DNA of 64,000 bases from contig WNNJ02003183.1 in NCBI GenBank assembly GCA_012934845.2, positions 1 through 64,000 of the forward strand, given 5' to 3'. The notes under the pieces were generated by a model. That model saw only the letters and a list, made by a program, of their open reading frames with translations, made no database searches and was not told the origin of the DNA. The translations under genes were made by a program, and so were the position numbers. This DNA comes from Pomphorhynchus laevis. Its lineage: Eukaryota; Acanthocephala; Palaeacanthocephala; Echinorhynchida; Pomphorhynchidae. Shown piece after piece: positions 1-10,275 of the stretch; the stretch's first letter is position 1, and each line of letters begins with the position of its first letter.

Positions 1-1126
1 ATATAATATTTAATATAATATATATAATATTTTATAATATAATATAATTTATATTATTATATATTATATTTTGCTGCAATGATATTGGTGAAGATCATAT
101 ATATGCCATCAAGTTTTGGCAAATATGATAATGTCCTCTATAGTCCTAGAATTTCGCTAATTTTTTACATTTTAACATTCTCAAAACATTTTTAAACTTT
201 TTGTTTTTGTTTCACAGTGAACTACGTAACTTAGTAACTGTTGATTTATAAAATGAATAGAATACTAAACATTCGACGCAGTTTAAACGAATTTTAGCTT
301 TGAATTTTTTTAGACATTATCATCTAACAATTATATTAATGAAAGTTATTGCTTGCACGTGTAGCATACAAATCCTTGTTTAACAAGGATTGTTTAAATA
401 AATAGATTCAAGTCGGATTATAATATTACTTGCATTTATTTGAATTCGTCTCTATAAATGGCACTAATGTATTCTTCAAGAATGCATTACCGCTATCAAG
501 AATTTAAAGCATTCTTTCATATATTTAACACTGATGGGATTATGACATCATTGAATTGTTGCTGGTGATCTTTGAAAGGATACTTTATTATATGTAACCA
601 ACTTTGCAAGACAACAAAATGATATTTCGCCGTATAAACCAGCTACAGTATCATTAATCTATCGCTTCCATCTCCATACACTTTAACTCACAACCGTCTT
701 TCAATTGGACATATCGGTATTGCTTCATCCACTACCACTGTGGAATGGTACACCTGGTCTAATCAGAAAGCTGTGTACCGTTGTTCATTATATTGAATGT
801 TTTGTGTACTTGGGATTTTCTAGCTGTGCTGGATGGCTAGCTAAGGCAACCATCAAAAGAAGAGTATAATCGGAAAATGGAACTAAAGTTCAAAAGGAAG
901 CAATGCCGGGATACACACTTTATAAAATGAAATTCATAAAATTAAATAAAATTACTTAATAAAATAAATTATTGTTTTTTATTTTCTATTATTAAAAAAT
1001 ATATTAAATAATATTTTTTATTACAGTTAATAAAATTACTTGCTATCAGTAACTTATACTGGCTTGCAAATTGAATAAAATTAAAATTGTCATCTCTCTT
1101 CATTTTAAATGCTTATTTTGTTACAG
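1..1126. other. AT-rich non-coding DNA upstream of calcineurin B exon
   Basis: No coding exon is supported here. The stretch ends in a pyrimidine-rich acceptor (TTACAG at 1121-1126), so at least its right part should be intron of the calcineurin B gene. The short first coding exon expected for the family (start Met to about residue 15) was looked for and not found, so it probably lies outside the window. Confidence 0.5.
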
Positions 1127-1303
1127 TTGATGCAGAGGAAATTCGTCGATTAAGTAAACGTTTCAAGAAACTCGACATTGATGGTTCGGGTTCTTTGAGC
1201 GTAGAAGAGTTTATGTCTATTCCTGAACTGCAACAAAATCCTTTAGTCAAGAGAGTTATTGAAATCTTCGACACTGATGGTAACGGTGAAATTGATTTCA
1301 AAG
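1127..1303 (+). CDS. Calcineurin subunit B, internal exon with EF-hands 1 and 2
   Basis: Calcineurin B is the Ca2+-binding regulatory subunit of the phosphatase calcineurin (PP2B) and works in the cytosol bound to the catalytic A subunit. The 177-nt exon reads [20 protein letters not shown] onward and is nearly collinear with animal calcineurin B. The EF-hand 1 loop [12 protein letters not shown] is canonical, with acidic residues at loop positions 1, 3 and 12. The linker [16 protein letters not shown] is family-typical. EF-hand 2 ([12 protein letters not shown]) is cut by the next intron just before its final Glu. The acceptor is TTACAG. The first codon is split; a preceding T would give the Phe that precedes Asp in known homologues. 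The donor is AAAG|GTTAG. The identification rests on strong sequence similarity recalled from the family. Confidence 0.93.
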
Positions 1304-1352
1304 GTTAGATAACTTCAATGTAAAAATATTCATTAATCTTAAAAGTGTTTAG
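1304..1352 (+). other. 49-bp intron of calcineurin B
   Basis: A GT...AG intron (GTTAGA...GTTTAG) separates the Lys and Glu codons at the end of EF-hand loop 2. Removing it restores an unbroken reading frame (ATT GAT TTC AAA GAA TTC ATT GAG). Its tiny size beside the next 2.7-kb intron is informative about the genome. Confidence 0.9.
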
Positions 1353-1412
1353 AATTCATTGAGGGCATTTCACAATTCAGTATAAAAGGCGACAAGGAAA
1401 GCAAGTTAAAAT
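1353..1412 (+). CDS. Calcineurin subunit B, 60-nt exon between EF-hands 2 and 3
   Basis: This exon encodes EFIEGISQFSIKGDKESKLK, the helix after EF-hand 2 and the linker into EF-hand 3. In calcineurin B this stretch is EFIEG(V/I)SQFS(V/I)KGDKE.KL.F, so the match is close to complete. It starts by finishing the Glu codon begun at 1303. It ends with one base (T) of a Phe codon that is completed by TT at 4068. The donor is AAAT|GTGAGT, a good consensus. The exon is too short to be seen as an open frame alone and was found by following the protein family across the intron. Confidence 0.9.
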
Positions 1413-1774
1413 GTGAGTTTATACATTTCAGTGAATTTGCAAATAGAAATAAAATTGAAATTTTTTACTGTTACGTTGAAAATTGTTTTAAAACCATAAA
1501 CGAATACGAGTTTTGTTAAACTTTTAATGCTGCATGGCGTAACGACATTCAAATGTCATACAAAATATTAAAAAAATTTATTAACAAAAAAATATATTAC
1601 AAAATTAAATTTCTTATTTGAAACAAACTTTATACACAAACAATATTAATTGCTAACATTTAATTATTTCGTGGTTTCAACATAAAAATAAAGTTAAGAA
1701 ATTTAAACTGAACGGTAAATAAATAAACCTTCTCTCTTTTTTTGAATAGTTAATACTGATCCATTATTTATTTT

Positions 1775-1950
1775 AAGAATTTTTGGAGCTGGATAAAGGA
1801 AAGAAGAAATTGTTTTTTGATATTTCGCTAATTACTTTTAGCATCTTATGAAAATTGCAGTTGTAAGTTTCTGAAGATGCTAACAGAAGTTAGCGAAATA
1901 TCAAAAAACAAAATTCCTCTTTTCTTTGATCCAGTTCCAATAATTCTTTA
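1775..1950. repeat. Inverted-repeat element with paired hammerhead motifs (copy 1)
   Basis: The left arm (AAGAATTTTTGGAGCTGGAT...) and right arm (...ATCCAGTTCCAATAATTCTT) are diverged inverted copies of about 75 bp around a short centre. Each arm carries a GCTAAC-type stem followed by GCGAAATATCAAAAAAC. The same element recurs at 16080-16270. The likely origin is an inverted pair of Penelope-like element ends, because such elements are known to carry hammerhead ribozymes in their terminal repeats. No coding part is present. Confidence 0.65.
1867..1905 (+). ncRNA. Hammerhead ribozyme motif, minimal helix III
   Basis: Core order is canonical: helix I strand GUUU, CUGAAGA (1871-1877), one unpaired U, helix II GCTAAC-AGAA-GTTAGC (1879-1894, six perfect pairs), GAAA (1895-1898), a two-base loop, then U-C and AAA, which pairs back with UUU. 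Predicted cleavage is after 1902. Position 7 is A, which the consensus CUGANGA allows. The opposite-strand copy in the left arm (about 1813-1850) is degraded in its CUGANGA box. Confidence 0.65.
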
Positions 1951-3750
1951 TTGAACCTTCTCTTGTAATGGAAAAATTAATTTTTATTTTTTAGCTACAT
2001 TTCCATGCATATCTCTATATGCTGAGAAAAGAAATTAACGCCCACTCATGTAGACGTAAAGCAATCGTTGATAGCAAAATCAAAGTGCACCCTCATTATA
2101 AACACTCGATTCCTTAATAGCAAACATTAACGCACCATTAATAAGTCATTCTGGTTTTAATTTTTTAAATATTATCTACTTTCCTAACGATTAATCAAGT
2201 AATCTGATTTTAAGTAAAGTTAGTAATAACTAACTTTAAATGCCACTATAATTTGTCAGACCGAATAAATCAAGAAAATATCAAAAATTATCAAATATAA
2301 AAATTATGTCTATATTTATATATAGTATAATATGATATGATATATCATATTAGTATCTGATTAATATCTTATACTAATTTTATTATATTATTTTACAATA
2401 TGGATAATTCTAAAATAAATATTTAAATATAATTATAACCCATATGTTATCTTATTATTTTGCGGACTACACTTATTGCTATTGAAAATAACCCGCGATG
2501 TAAACAACTAACAATTGCGTGGATTTACAAACGCCACTTATATCCACAGTTTGTATTTTTAAATTGAATAAAGCCTTGTTTAGTTTGAACAATCGGATTA
2601 ATTAAAATCATATTAAATTATATTATCCTATGGTATAAGCTGATATTTACTTAATTTATCTTACACATGTATTTGTGAACGATACTTTATATTATAGAAA
2701 GGAACCCTTAAGCAGACGAAACAATGATTCGTCTTACACCAGACGAATCATTGAAGTATTTCATTTGAATACTATCATAATCATTTAAGTATTCTATTTT
2801 GTGGAGTCTGGTGTAAGGTTGTCATTGACTTTAAGATTTGTTTACTGATATTTATTATTCTCTTTGAACAAATCGAAAGATATTGTTCAAAGTTTTTAAA
2901 AATTTACTCAGTAAGGTTAAATATAAAATATTCTTATTTTCTATGCATTATATGATGTTAAGCATCCAGTATTATCTGATGAAGTGATCAGATATTATTG
3001 TCTGATTATTTAAATGATCTGACATTTTTGTTACATTCAAATGAACAGAAGGTGCAATTAAAAGTAATTAAAAATCATGTATATTTCTTTTTTATAGATA
3101 AATTCATATGTATATTATTCTTAAAAATTATAAAATTATAGAAGTATAATAGAAATTTTCATCAGTGAAATTTCTATTTTATTTTACTGATTTTGTTGAA
3201 GGCAAATTACTAACTTCGTTCAAGTTTGTCAGTTTAAAATCAAAATAATTATTTAAATCATTTTAAATAATCTTTTAATGTTAAGATAATAATCAAATAG
3301 GATTTAAAACGATTTATAGTAACATCTGTTACATTTGTTTAGTTCAATCGGTCCAGTTATTAAAATTATTATAATTTATTTGCTCAATATGTAAACATGA
3401 CTATTTAGATGTAGTAATCTGAAATGAATTAAAATGAATTTTTACATTTATTAAGCATATATCAACATCCATCAATATCAACATCTTATATCAACATCTG
3501 TGTTGATCCAGTCTTTGGTATTTTGCAAATGATTAAGGTTTTACTCCTGAACGTTATCAAATTATATAAATTTGTGAATTATCTTAGTGTTCTATAAAAT
3601 CATCACTGTATTTCCTTCAAAAAATCAGGATTTTTATTGACGTTATGTGTCTTGTTGAAAATAAGTTATTTGCGATATTTTGTGAATACAGAAGGATTAC
3701 TTTCGTAGTAAATTTAATCTTGGCTTGTTCTTTGAAAATTAAAAAATACA

Positions 3751-3850
3751 AATTAACTAGTAAATTTTCGCCAATGCAATTAGTCTCTCAGGACAATAAA
3801 CTTTTATTCTGAAGAGTTAAATTGCATTGGCGAAAAGTATCATTAGTTAA
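3751..3850. repeat. Inverted-repeat element with two hammerhead-like ends
   Basis: Arms at about 3753-3781 and 3818-3850 are inverted copies (CGCCAATGCAATT against AATTGCATTGGCG). Read outward, each arm resembles a hammerhead core. The + arm has CTGAAGA (3809-3815), a GTTAA/TTGGC stem (3816-3831), GAAA (3832-3835), then AGTA and TC. The minus arm has CTGAGAGA, a short stem and GAAA. This is the weakest of five similar inverted pairs in the window. Confidence 0.4.
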
Positions 3851-4067
3851 GAACTATTATTTTGTTTATTATTAATGCTAGAATAGAAGAAACTGATATA
3901 AACAATAAATTAACAATAAACTATTGGTATAAATAAAATATTGTTAGATATTATTAAACTTAAATATTAATTGTTTTAATAAAACGATTAATGTAGCATA
4001 TTAATCATAATAAGAATATTTGTTTCTCATAAGACCTGCTGCTATGTGCTTTCATATACTTGTTTAG

Positions 4068-4252
4068 TTGCGTTTAAAGTATACGACATGGACAAAGATG
4101 GATTTATATCAAACTGTGAGCTATTTAAAGTTCTTAAGATGATGGTAGGAGCCAATCTGAAAGATGATCAACTGCAACAAATAGTAGATAAAACAATCAT
4201 CAATGCAGATAAAGATGGAGATGGAAAAATATCTTTTGAGGAATTCTGTCAG
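4068..4252 (+). CDS. Calcineurin subunit B, exon with EF-hands 3 and 4
   Basis: The exon reads (F)[20 protein letters not shown], then [20 protein letters not shown] and [20 protein letters not shown]-hand 3 ([12 protein letters not shown]) and EF-hand 4 ([12 protein letters not shown]) are both canonical loops. The [19 protein letters not shown] block is a calcineurin B signature. The acceptor is TGTTTAG|TTGCG, completing the split Phe. The donor is TGTCAG|GTTTGG, phase 0. Together the three exons give about 140 of the usual ~170 residues. The last ~15 residues (family ending near GGLDIHKKMVVDV) were not found downstream, so the final small exon is either beyond recognition by eye or far away. 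Nothing suggests a pseudogene: all frames and splice sites are intact. Confidence 0.93.
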
Positions 4253-5135
4253 GTTTGGATTTTTGCTTGAGTTTAAATGTGAAACTAATATGAAACTCAT
4301 GTGAAAAGTTTCACCAAAGAAATATGAAAATCGACTGGTCACCAAAGCGATCAGTCGATTTAATTCACATATAAATTTACTGAATATTTAGCTAGTATAT
4401 ATATATCTTGTAAATAGCAAAATTAAAAAAGGGATCAACATGAAGACTTATAGTTAGCACATTTAATGTTCACTATTCAATTTTTTAATAAATTATTTTT
4501 ACAATAAACTGATTTTATTAAACTTATCCTGTTTTTTAAATGAATTGATTGATAAAAATATTAGTGATTCTGTATCAATGTATTTACTGATAAATATAAT
4601 TAACTAGATAAATGTAATTAATTATAATTATATAATTAAAAGGTATAAATTATATAATCATTAATTTTATATCATAATTTTATATAATATAATTAATATT
4701 ATTGAATAATTAATATGATTATATAAATCATATAATCATATAATATATAATCATTATATGCATATATAATGATTATATGATATTATATCATATTATATGT
4801 ATTCATATATATAAAATATTATTAATTTAAAATATCATTAATCTATGATATTTTTTTAAAATATCATAGATTTCTTGATGTCGATATTGAACTAGTACGT
4901 CAAAAATAATTATTTTATTAAAACTATAAAAACTATAAGATATATTTCATATATTTCATATAAGAAAATATATGTATTTTTATAGATTTAATCGTATATT
5001 GTGGGAACTAGCGAAATATTGTATTTTTTAAATAGAGAGAAAATAGAAATTGTTTTATAAAAATATAGAAATTTATATAAAATTAATTTAAGGCATTGAA
5101 TAAATGCCTTAAATATTTTAATAAATCAAAATTAT
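4253..5135. other. AT-rich stretch without a recognised gene
   Basis: This begins as a GT-started intron after calcineurin B exon 4. Sequence from 4600 to 4860 is almost pure A/T with imperfect palindromes. I see no coding or RNA feature. Confidence 0.5.
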
Positions 5136-5137
5136 TC

Positions 5138-5265
5138 AAAGGTAGAGACATCTATATTTAGACAAGTAAAAGGTGTTCCAGTGGGTGGTAATAGTAGCCC
5201 AATTATAGCTGACAGCATTTCTATTAAAAAGAATTTAGGGCCTGATGCATGGTTAAACTGTAATA
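5138..5265 (+). mobile_element. Penelope-like element reverse transcriptase remnant
   Basis: A short frame reads RQVKGVPVGGNSSPIIADSI, which resembles the PLE reverse transcriptase stretch around (K/R)G.PMGSP.SPI.AD. It is followed about 130 bp downstream by a well-formed hammerhead motif, the expected 3' arrangement of a PLE. The piece is small and broken; the family call rests on this motif and the neighbouring ribozyme. Confidence 0.5.
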
Positions 5266-5392
5266 GTCACTGCCATGTACAGAGCTTATGCTAAATTCCC
5301 TTCGATGATTCAGATTAAGGGTAATTCTGTTTTTCGAGCTTTAGACATTGTTTAAGCGTGTGTTAAGGTGCCTATAGAGGATTATGAAAGTC

Positions 5393-5434
5393 ACGGTGCT
5401 GATGAGCTCCGTTAGAGCGAAACGTGTATACCGT
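5393..5434 (+). ncRNA. Hammerhead ribozyme with full consensus core
   Basis: All conserved positions are present. Helix I ACGGUG (5393-5398) pairs with UACCGU (5429-5434), six pairs including one G-U. The core CUGAUGA spans 5399-5405. Helix II is GCUC (5406-5409), loop CGUUA, GAGC (5415-5418). GAAA follows at 5419-5422. A15.1 (5422) pairs with U16.1 (5427) across a CGUG loop, and H17 is A at 5428. Predicted cleavage is between 5428 and 5429. This is the minimal-helix-III type I form reported for Penelope-like elements. Activity is inferred, not shown. Confidence 0.8.
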
Positions 5435-5575
5435 TGTGAAGTTTGTCGTCACACATATGATGACTGGGCATACGTAGCGACTTTGAATAATTCAAGAATA
5501 AGTCGTTCTATTTCTTAGTCTGATGAGGATATATAGAATGCTGCCTGGTGTTTATGCCTCTTCATGAGGAAAACA

Positions 5576-5693
<118 letters not shown>

Positions 5694-5702
5694 ATATATC
5701 AC

Positions 5703-5827
5703 AAGGCAGCCGAAACGACTGATGGTAGTTCACCCTACTGATGAGTGCTGCCGGCTACCATCAGCTCGTCTAGGAGTGATAAGGAAGTCTGCTCTACTTG
5801 TAATCGAACTCCGGTTTTGGCAACATT

Positions 5828-5828
<1 letters not shown>
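5703..5828 (+). repeat. Single copy of the hammerhead-like satellite unit (type A)
   Basis: Contains GGCAGCC (5705-5711), GAAAC (5712-5716), CTGATGAG (5738-5745), GTGCTGCC (5745-5752) and a 10-bp inverted pair CTGATGGTAG/CTACCATCAG (5719-5728 and 5755-5764), ending CGTC|TAGG. The same module lies at 33310-33470 on the minus strand and in the 43-44 kb and 34-35.5 kb arrays. It sits between two (AT)n tracts. The right part (AATCGAACTCCGG) resembles a reverse-oriented pol III B box, but weakly. Confidence 0.7.

Positions 5829-5830
<2 letters not shown>

Positions 5831-5914
<84 letters not shown>
5831..5914. repeat. (AT)n microsatellite
   Basis: About 84 bp of AT dinucleotide immediately after the satellite-unit copy. 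Confidence 0.97.
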
Positions 5915-5916
<2 letters not shown>

Positions 5917-6019
5917 TAAAACATATATAGTAAATGATGTTGTTTGATACAAATATCAAGCAACACCATATATATGTTGATTTTTATATTTATTAGTTGA
6001 AAACATTTTAAGACCTTAA

Positions 6020-6065
6020 ACACACAATATACTGACGAAGTCCCTATAAAGGGCGAACCGTTTAA
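6020..6065 (+). ncRNA. Hammerhead-like motif, PLE 3' end
   Basis: CTGACGA (6032-6038) is followed by a CCC-TATAAA-GGG stem, GAA (6055-6057) and CCGTTTAAATAAATTATAAG. The downstream sequence is shared with 46709-46740 (GTAAATTATCATTGTCTTTTG), which marks both as ends of one PLE family. The base after GAA is C where the core needs A, and helix I is poor, so it is probably decayed. Confidence 0.5.
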
Positions 6066-6119
6066 ATAAATTATAAGTGTCTTTGCTTGTTTTCTACACT
6101 TCATTCGAGTTTATATATT

Positions 6120-6921
6120 TATATATATATTAAATATATATAATTAAATGAATTTAATGAGTTTAATTAATTGAATGAATTTATATATTAAATTCATTAA
6201 AGTATGTATATTGAAAAATAGCAAAAGCTATTACGTTTTGATCCACCCTTATCTTCTCAAATTGTAAAGATTTAATATTGATAATTTTATAAATTTTACG
6301 TTTTTATTTTTAATTTTGTTACACACTAAAAATTACTAGTAATTTTTACTTAATTCGATTAAGAAAATCCTTGAATTGGGTAATTTTCTGGTTTGTTTTT
6401 AGTGTGTGGGTGATAGTCTGATATCGGATATTCACAATAAAATGACCGTGTCAGTTTAACGTTGTAATTTTACCGTAGACTTTGTGCCAACATGCAGAGC
6501 ATTTCATGATTGTTTGTCTGGAATTGATTTTCAAGATCTAAGACCTGCAATTAAAACATCAAGATTTTGTTTATTTTTCCAGATTTATAGATAATTTATC
6601 GATATACACTTTTGGAATGATTAGAACAATGTATGTGATGTGATAATATTTATACTGACGTCAAACAATCAACCCTATTTTTTCATGTTTATATCCATTC
6701 AAATTATCGTTTATTTTAATTAAATATATTTTTAGCCGGATTTTTTTATTTTAATTAGTTTATGAGTTTGGCCTAAGGCTTTTAAATATTTCTTTTTAGA
6801 GATACACTAGATACAATTTTAATTGTAGATATCTTTTATTGCTACACCATTCAAATATTTAATATTTTAAACTGCGGTATTTTAAAATTAAAATTAAAAA
6901 AAAATTGTAAAATATATCAAT
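6120..6921. other. AT-rich stretch without a recognised gene
   Basis: Nothing recognised. A small interrupted dyad (ACACACTAAAAATTACTAGT, then TTTAGTGTGTGG) lies at 6322-6410. Confidence 0.5.
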
Positions 6922-8400
6922 CGTCAAATATTATAAAAATCTATTAAATGTGAATTATAATGTATCTAATATAAATAATATAAGCTTAATATTTATAATT
7001 TATATAGATTTTAATGTATTATTAGTACTTAGTTCAATCTAATTTGTTAAATTTGTAATCGTCAAATATTTAAAAAATCTATTAAATATTAATTATAATG
7101 TATTTAATATAAATAATATAAGCTTAATATATTTAATTTATATAGATTTTAATGTATTATTAGTACTTAGTTCAATCTAATTTGTTAAATTTGTAATCGT
7201 CAAATATTTTAAAAATCTATTAAATATGAATTATAATGTATTTTATATAAATAATATAAGCTTAATATTTATAATTTATATAGATTTTAATGTATTATTA
7301 GTACTTAGTTCAATCTAATTTGTTAAATTTGTAATCGTCAAATATTTTAAAAATCTATTAAATATGAATTATAATGTATTTTATATAAATAATATAAGCT
7401 TAATATTTATAATTTATATAGATTTTAATGTATTATTAGTACTTAGTTCAATCTAATTTGTTAAATTTGTAATCGTCAAATATTTTAAAAATCTATTAAA
7501 TATGAATTATAATGTATTTTATATAAATAATATAAGCTTAATATTTATAATTTATATAGATTTTAATGTATTATTAGTACTTAGTTCAATCTAATTTGTT
7601 AAATTTGTAATCGTCAAATATTTTAAAAATCTATTAAATATGAATTATAATGTATTTTATATAAATAATATAAGCTTAATATTTATAATTTATATAGATT
7701 TTAATGTATTATTAGTACTTAGTTCAATCTAATTTGTTAAATTTGTAATCGTCAAATATTTTAAAAATCTATTAAATATGAATTATAATGTATTTTATAT
7801 AAATAATATAAGCTTAATATTTATAATTTATATAGATTTTAATGTATTATTAGTACTTAGTTCAATCTAATTTGTTAAATTTGTAATCGTCAAATATTTT
7901 AAAAATCTATTAAATGTGAATTATAATGTATCTAATATAAATAATATAAGCTTAATATTTATAATTTATATAGATTTTAATGTATTATTAGTACTTAGTT
8001 CAATCTAATTTGTTAAATTTGTAATCGTCAAATATTTTAAAAATCTATTAAATATGAATTATAATGTATTTTATATAAATAATATAAGCTTAATATTTAT
8101 AATTTATATAGATTTTAATGTATTATTAGTACTTAGTTCAATCTAATTTGTTAAATTTGTAATCGTCAAATATTTTAAAAATCTATTAAATATGAATTAT
8201 AATGTATTTTATATAAATAATATAAGCTTAATATTTATAATTTATATAGATTTTAATGTATTATTAGTACTTAGTTCAATCTAATTTGTTAAATTTGTAA
8301 TCGTCAAATATTTAAAAAATCTATTAAATATTAATTATAATGTATTTAATATAAATAATATAAGCTTAATATATTTAATTTATATAGATTTTTAATATTT
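6922..8400. repeat. 138-bp AT-rich satellite array, about 10.7 copies
   Basis: The word CGTCAAATA recurs at 6922, 7060, 7198, 7336, 7474, 7612, 7750, 7888, 8026, 8164 and 8302, exactly 138 bp apart. Each unit has one HindIII site (AAGCTT) and ends TTAAATTTGTAAT. Most copies are near-identical. Units 1 and 8 share the variant GTGAATTATAATGTATCTAAT; units 2 and 11 share ATTAATTATAATGTATTTAA and ATATATTTAATT. The array has no coding frame. The last unit breaks up after about 8390. Confidence 0.97.
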
Positions 8401-9264
8401 ATAGATTTTATAATTTTTATAGATTTTAATGTATTATATATTTTTTATTATAATGCCTTTATTCTTAACAATATTTAATATTTTATATTCTAAACAAATA
8501 TTAATTTTTTGTCTTGACGAATTTAATAAACATCGTTACTGATAAAAATGAATTTTAAGTAACATGAATTTTAAGGCAAAATGATATTTCGAAGAAATCG
8601 ATATCCGCTGTTTGAATAAATAAATCTATGATGATATAGAATTCTACATATTAGTTGCATTACTCATTTTATTGCATTACACTTATTATTTCCATATATC
8701 CTTGAAAACGCCCATAAACTTTAGCACACATGTGCCTTTACAAATTTTGATAATTTTGATAATTTGTTTAAATGTAATTTGTTAATTTATTATTCTAGAT
8801 AGTTACATTACATCTGAGGAAATACAATATTGGCATTATTTGCCCCCGCTGTTATTTTGTGTCGAAGAGCAGGGTCCGAAATCTGATAGCATAGCAATTC
8901 TGATGACCTTCATTATATATCATTATATATTTATCGGTTCTTAAAAATACATATTTATTAGAAGTCTGTTTAAGCGATAAATATATTTCTATATTCTAAT
9001 TTAAAATAGCTAATTAAAATATTCTAATTTATTTAAAATAACTAAATATTTCTAAATAACTTTTAAAATGTTTTGTCGCCTTTGCCGAATTTATAGTCAG
9101 TCATAAATCAGTGATTAATAATTTATCCGTTTTAATTGGAATAATTTTAAATATAAAACAGAGTAATTTTAATTACTCTTAATCAGGAATCATTTATCAG
9201 AAAAATCAATGGAGGCCTATTAATGGTACATTTAGAGCAATTAAGCCCTTAAAATAAAATTGGA
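8401..9264. other. AT-rich stretch with a reverse tail of the short interspersed repeat
   Basis: No gene seen. The part at about 8812-8915 (CTGAGGAAATAC ... GTCCGAAATCTGATAGCATA) is the reverse complement of the tail of the dispersed repeat found in full at 45912-46262. Confidence 0.55.
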
Positions 9265-10275
9265 AAATCTCAAACAGGAAGTGTGAGTAGTTTTCTGTAG
9301 GTGTTGGACCCCGTCAGGGCTGCCCATTGTCTCCACTTTTGTTTTTTGTTTACATGGATAAAATTTCTAGACGGGCCGCTTTGATATTCAGTTTGGCTCT
9401 ATCATGATATTATCTTTACTTTTCGTAGACGATGTTGTCTTGTTTGCCTCCAATACTGATAACCTACAATGCTTGCTGGATCGATTTAAGGTGGAATGTC
9501 AAGTGGCTGGTATGTAAGTTAGCAAATCCAAAACTGTCTTGCTGTGCTCTGGTCGGAACAAGGTAGCATCATCGATACGAATTGGTAATAAGGTCTTAGC
9601 CGAAGTGGAATAGTTCAAATACTTGGGCGTTTTGTTATCGAGTGATGGTAGGAATAATAAAGAGATTGAGAGACGGATCTGTACAGCTAATTCAGCAATG
9701 TTTTTTATGCAGATCAGTTATGGTAAAGAGAGAGCTAAACCTTCATGCGAAGTTTTCAATTTATCGCTCACTCTTCTTACTTATCCTTACTCATGGGCCT
9801 CAACTTTGGGTCAATACCGAAATGCCGAGATTTCAAGTACATGCGACAGAAATTATGTTCCTTCATGGTGTAGCCGGCTTCAGCCTTAGAGATAAAGTTC
9901 AAAGCTCGGTTATCCGTGAAAATATTGAAGTAAAGTCGCTGCTCCTTTACGTTAAAGGGAGTCATCTGAGGTTGCTAGGTCACGTTTTGAGGATAGTTAA
10001 AAAGCGTCTTTCTTGTGAAGTGTTCCAGATTGAACTTTCTGGACGGAAACCCCGAGGCAGACCATGTATAGGTGGAGAGATCAAACTCTTCATCTGGCCA
10101 AGGAACGCTCAGGACTATCTAAAAGGAAAGTCTGGTCAGCTACCCAAGACCATGATACGTGTCACGTCTCGTCTGTGCACTGCATCTACAACCCGACCTC
10201 CGGATCAGTGGAAACAATGAAAATGTTTTTGTTTGTTTATTTAAGTAAATGTTATGTTATGTTGTAATAAATTTG
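9265..10275 (+). mobile_element. LINE fragment: end of reverse transcriptase plus C-terminal domain
   Basis: The + strand reads GVGPRQGCPLSPLLFFVYMD (RT domain 4), then LLFVDDVVLFASNTDNLQCL (catalytic box, V in place of the usual Y/A before DD). Next come SKSKTVLLCSGRNKV and FKYLGVLLSSDGRNNKEIER, then KRELNLHAKFSIYRS, SLRDKVQSSVIREN and SGRKPRGRPCIGG. This is the standard order of a widespread animal non-LTR element of the type whose C-terminal region carries a GRRPRGRP motif. The 5' end is missing, and stop codons and frame changes break it (for example a TAA in the VGMxVSKSK stretch near 9515). An AATAAA lies near 10266. Clade not assigned. Confidence 0.85.

Larger units (their letters stand above)
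1413..4067 (+). other. 2.66-kb intron of calcineurin B
   Basis: A GTGAGT...TTTAG intron. It holds two inverted-repeat elements with hammerhead-like motifs (1775-1950 and 3751-3850, listed separately) and a 13-bp-arm perfect hairpin at 2722-2753. The rest is AT-rich sequence in which I see no gene. Confidence 0.8.

Noticed and set aside
2970-3010. CTGATGA at 2978 as a hammerhead
   Set aside because: It sits in a simple palindrome (TATCTGAT...ATCAGATA) and no GAAA or helix II follows.
8812-8915. CTGAGGA box plus stem in the short interspersed repeat as another hammerhead
   Set aside because: The base after the first stem is not GAAA, and the later GAAAC requires an implausible branched helix II; pairing is not kept in other copies.
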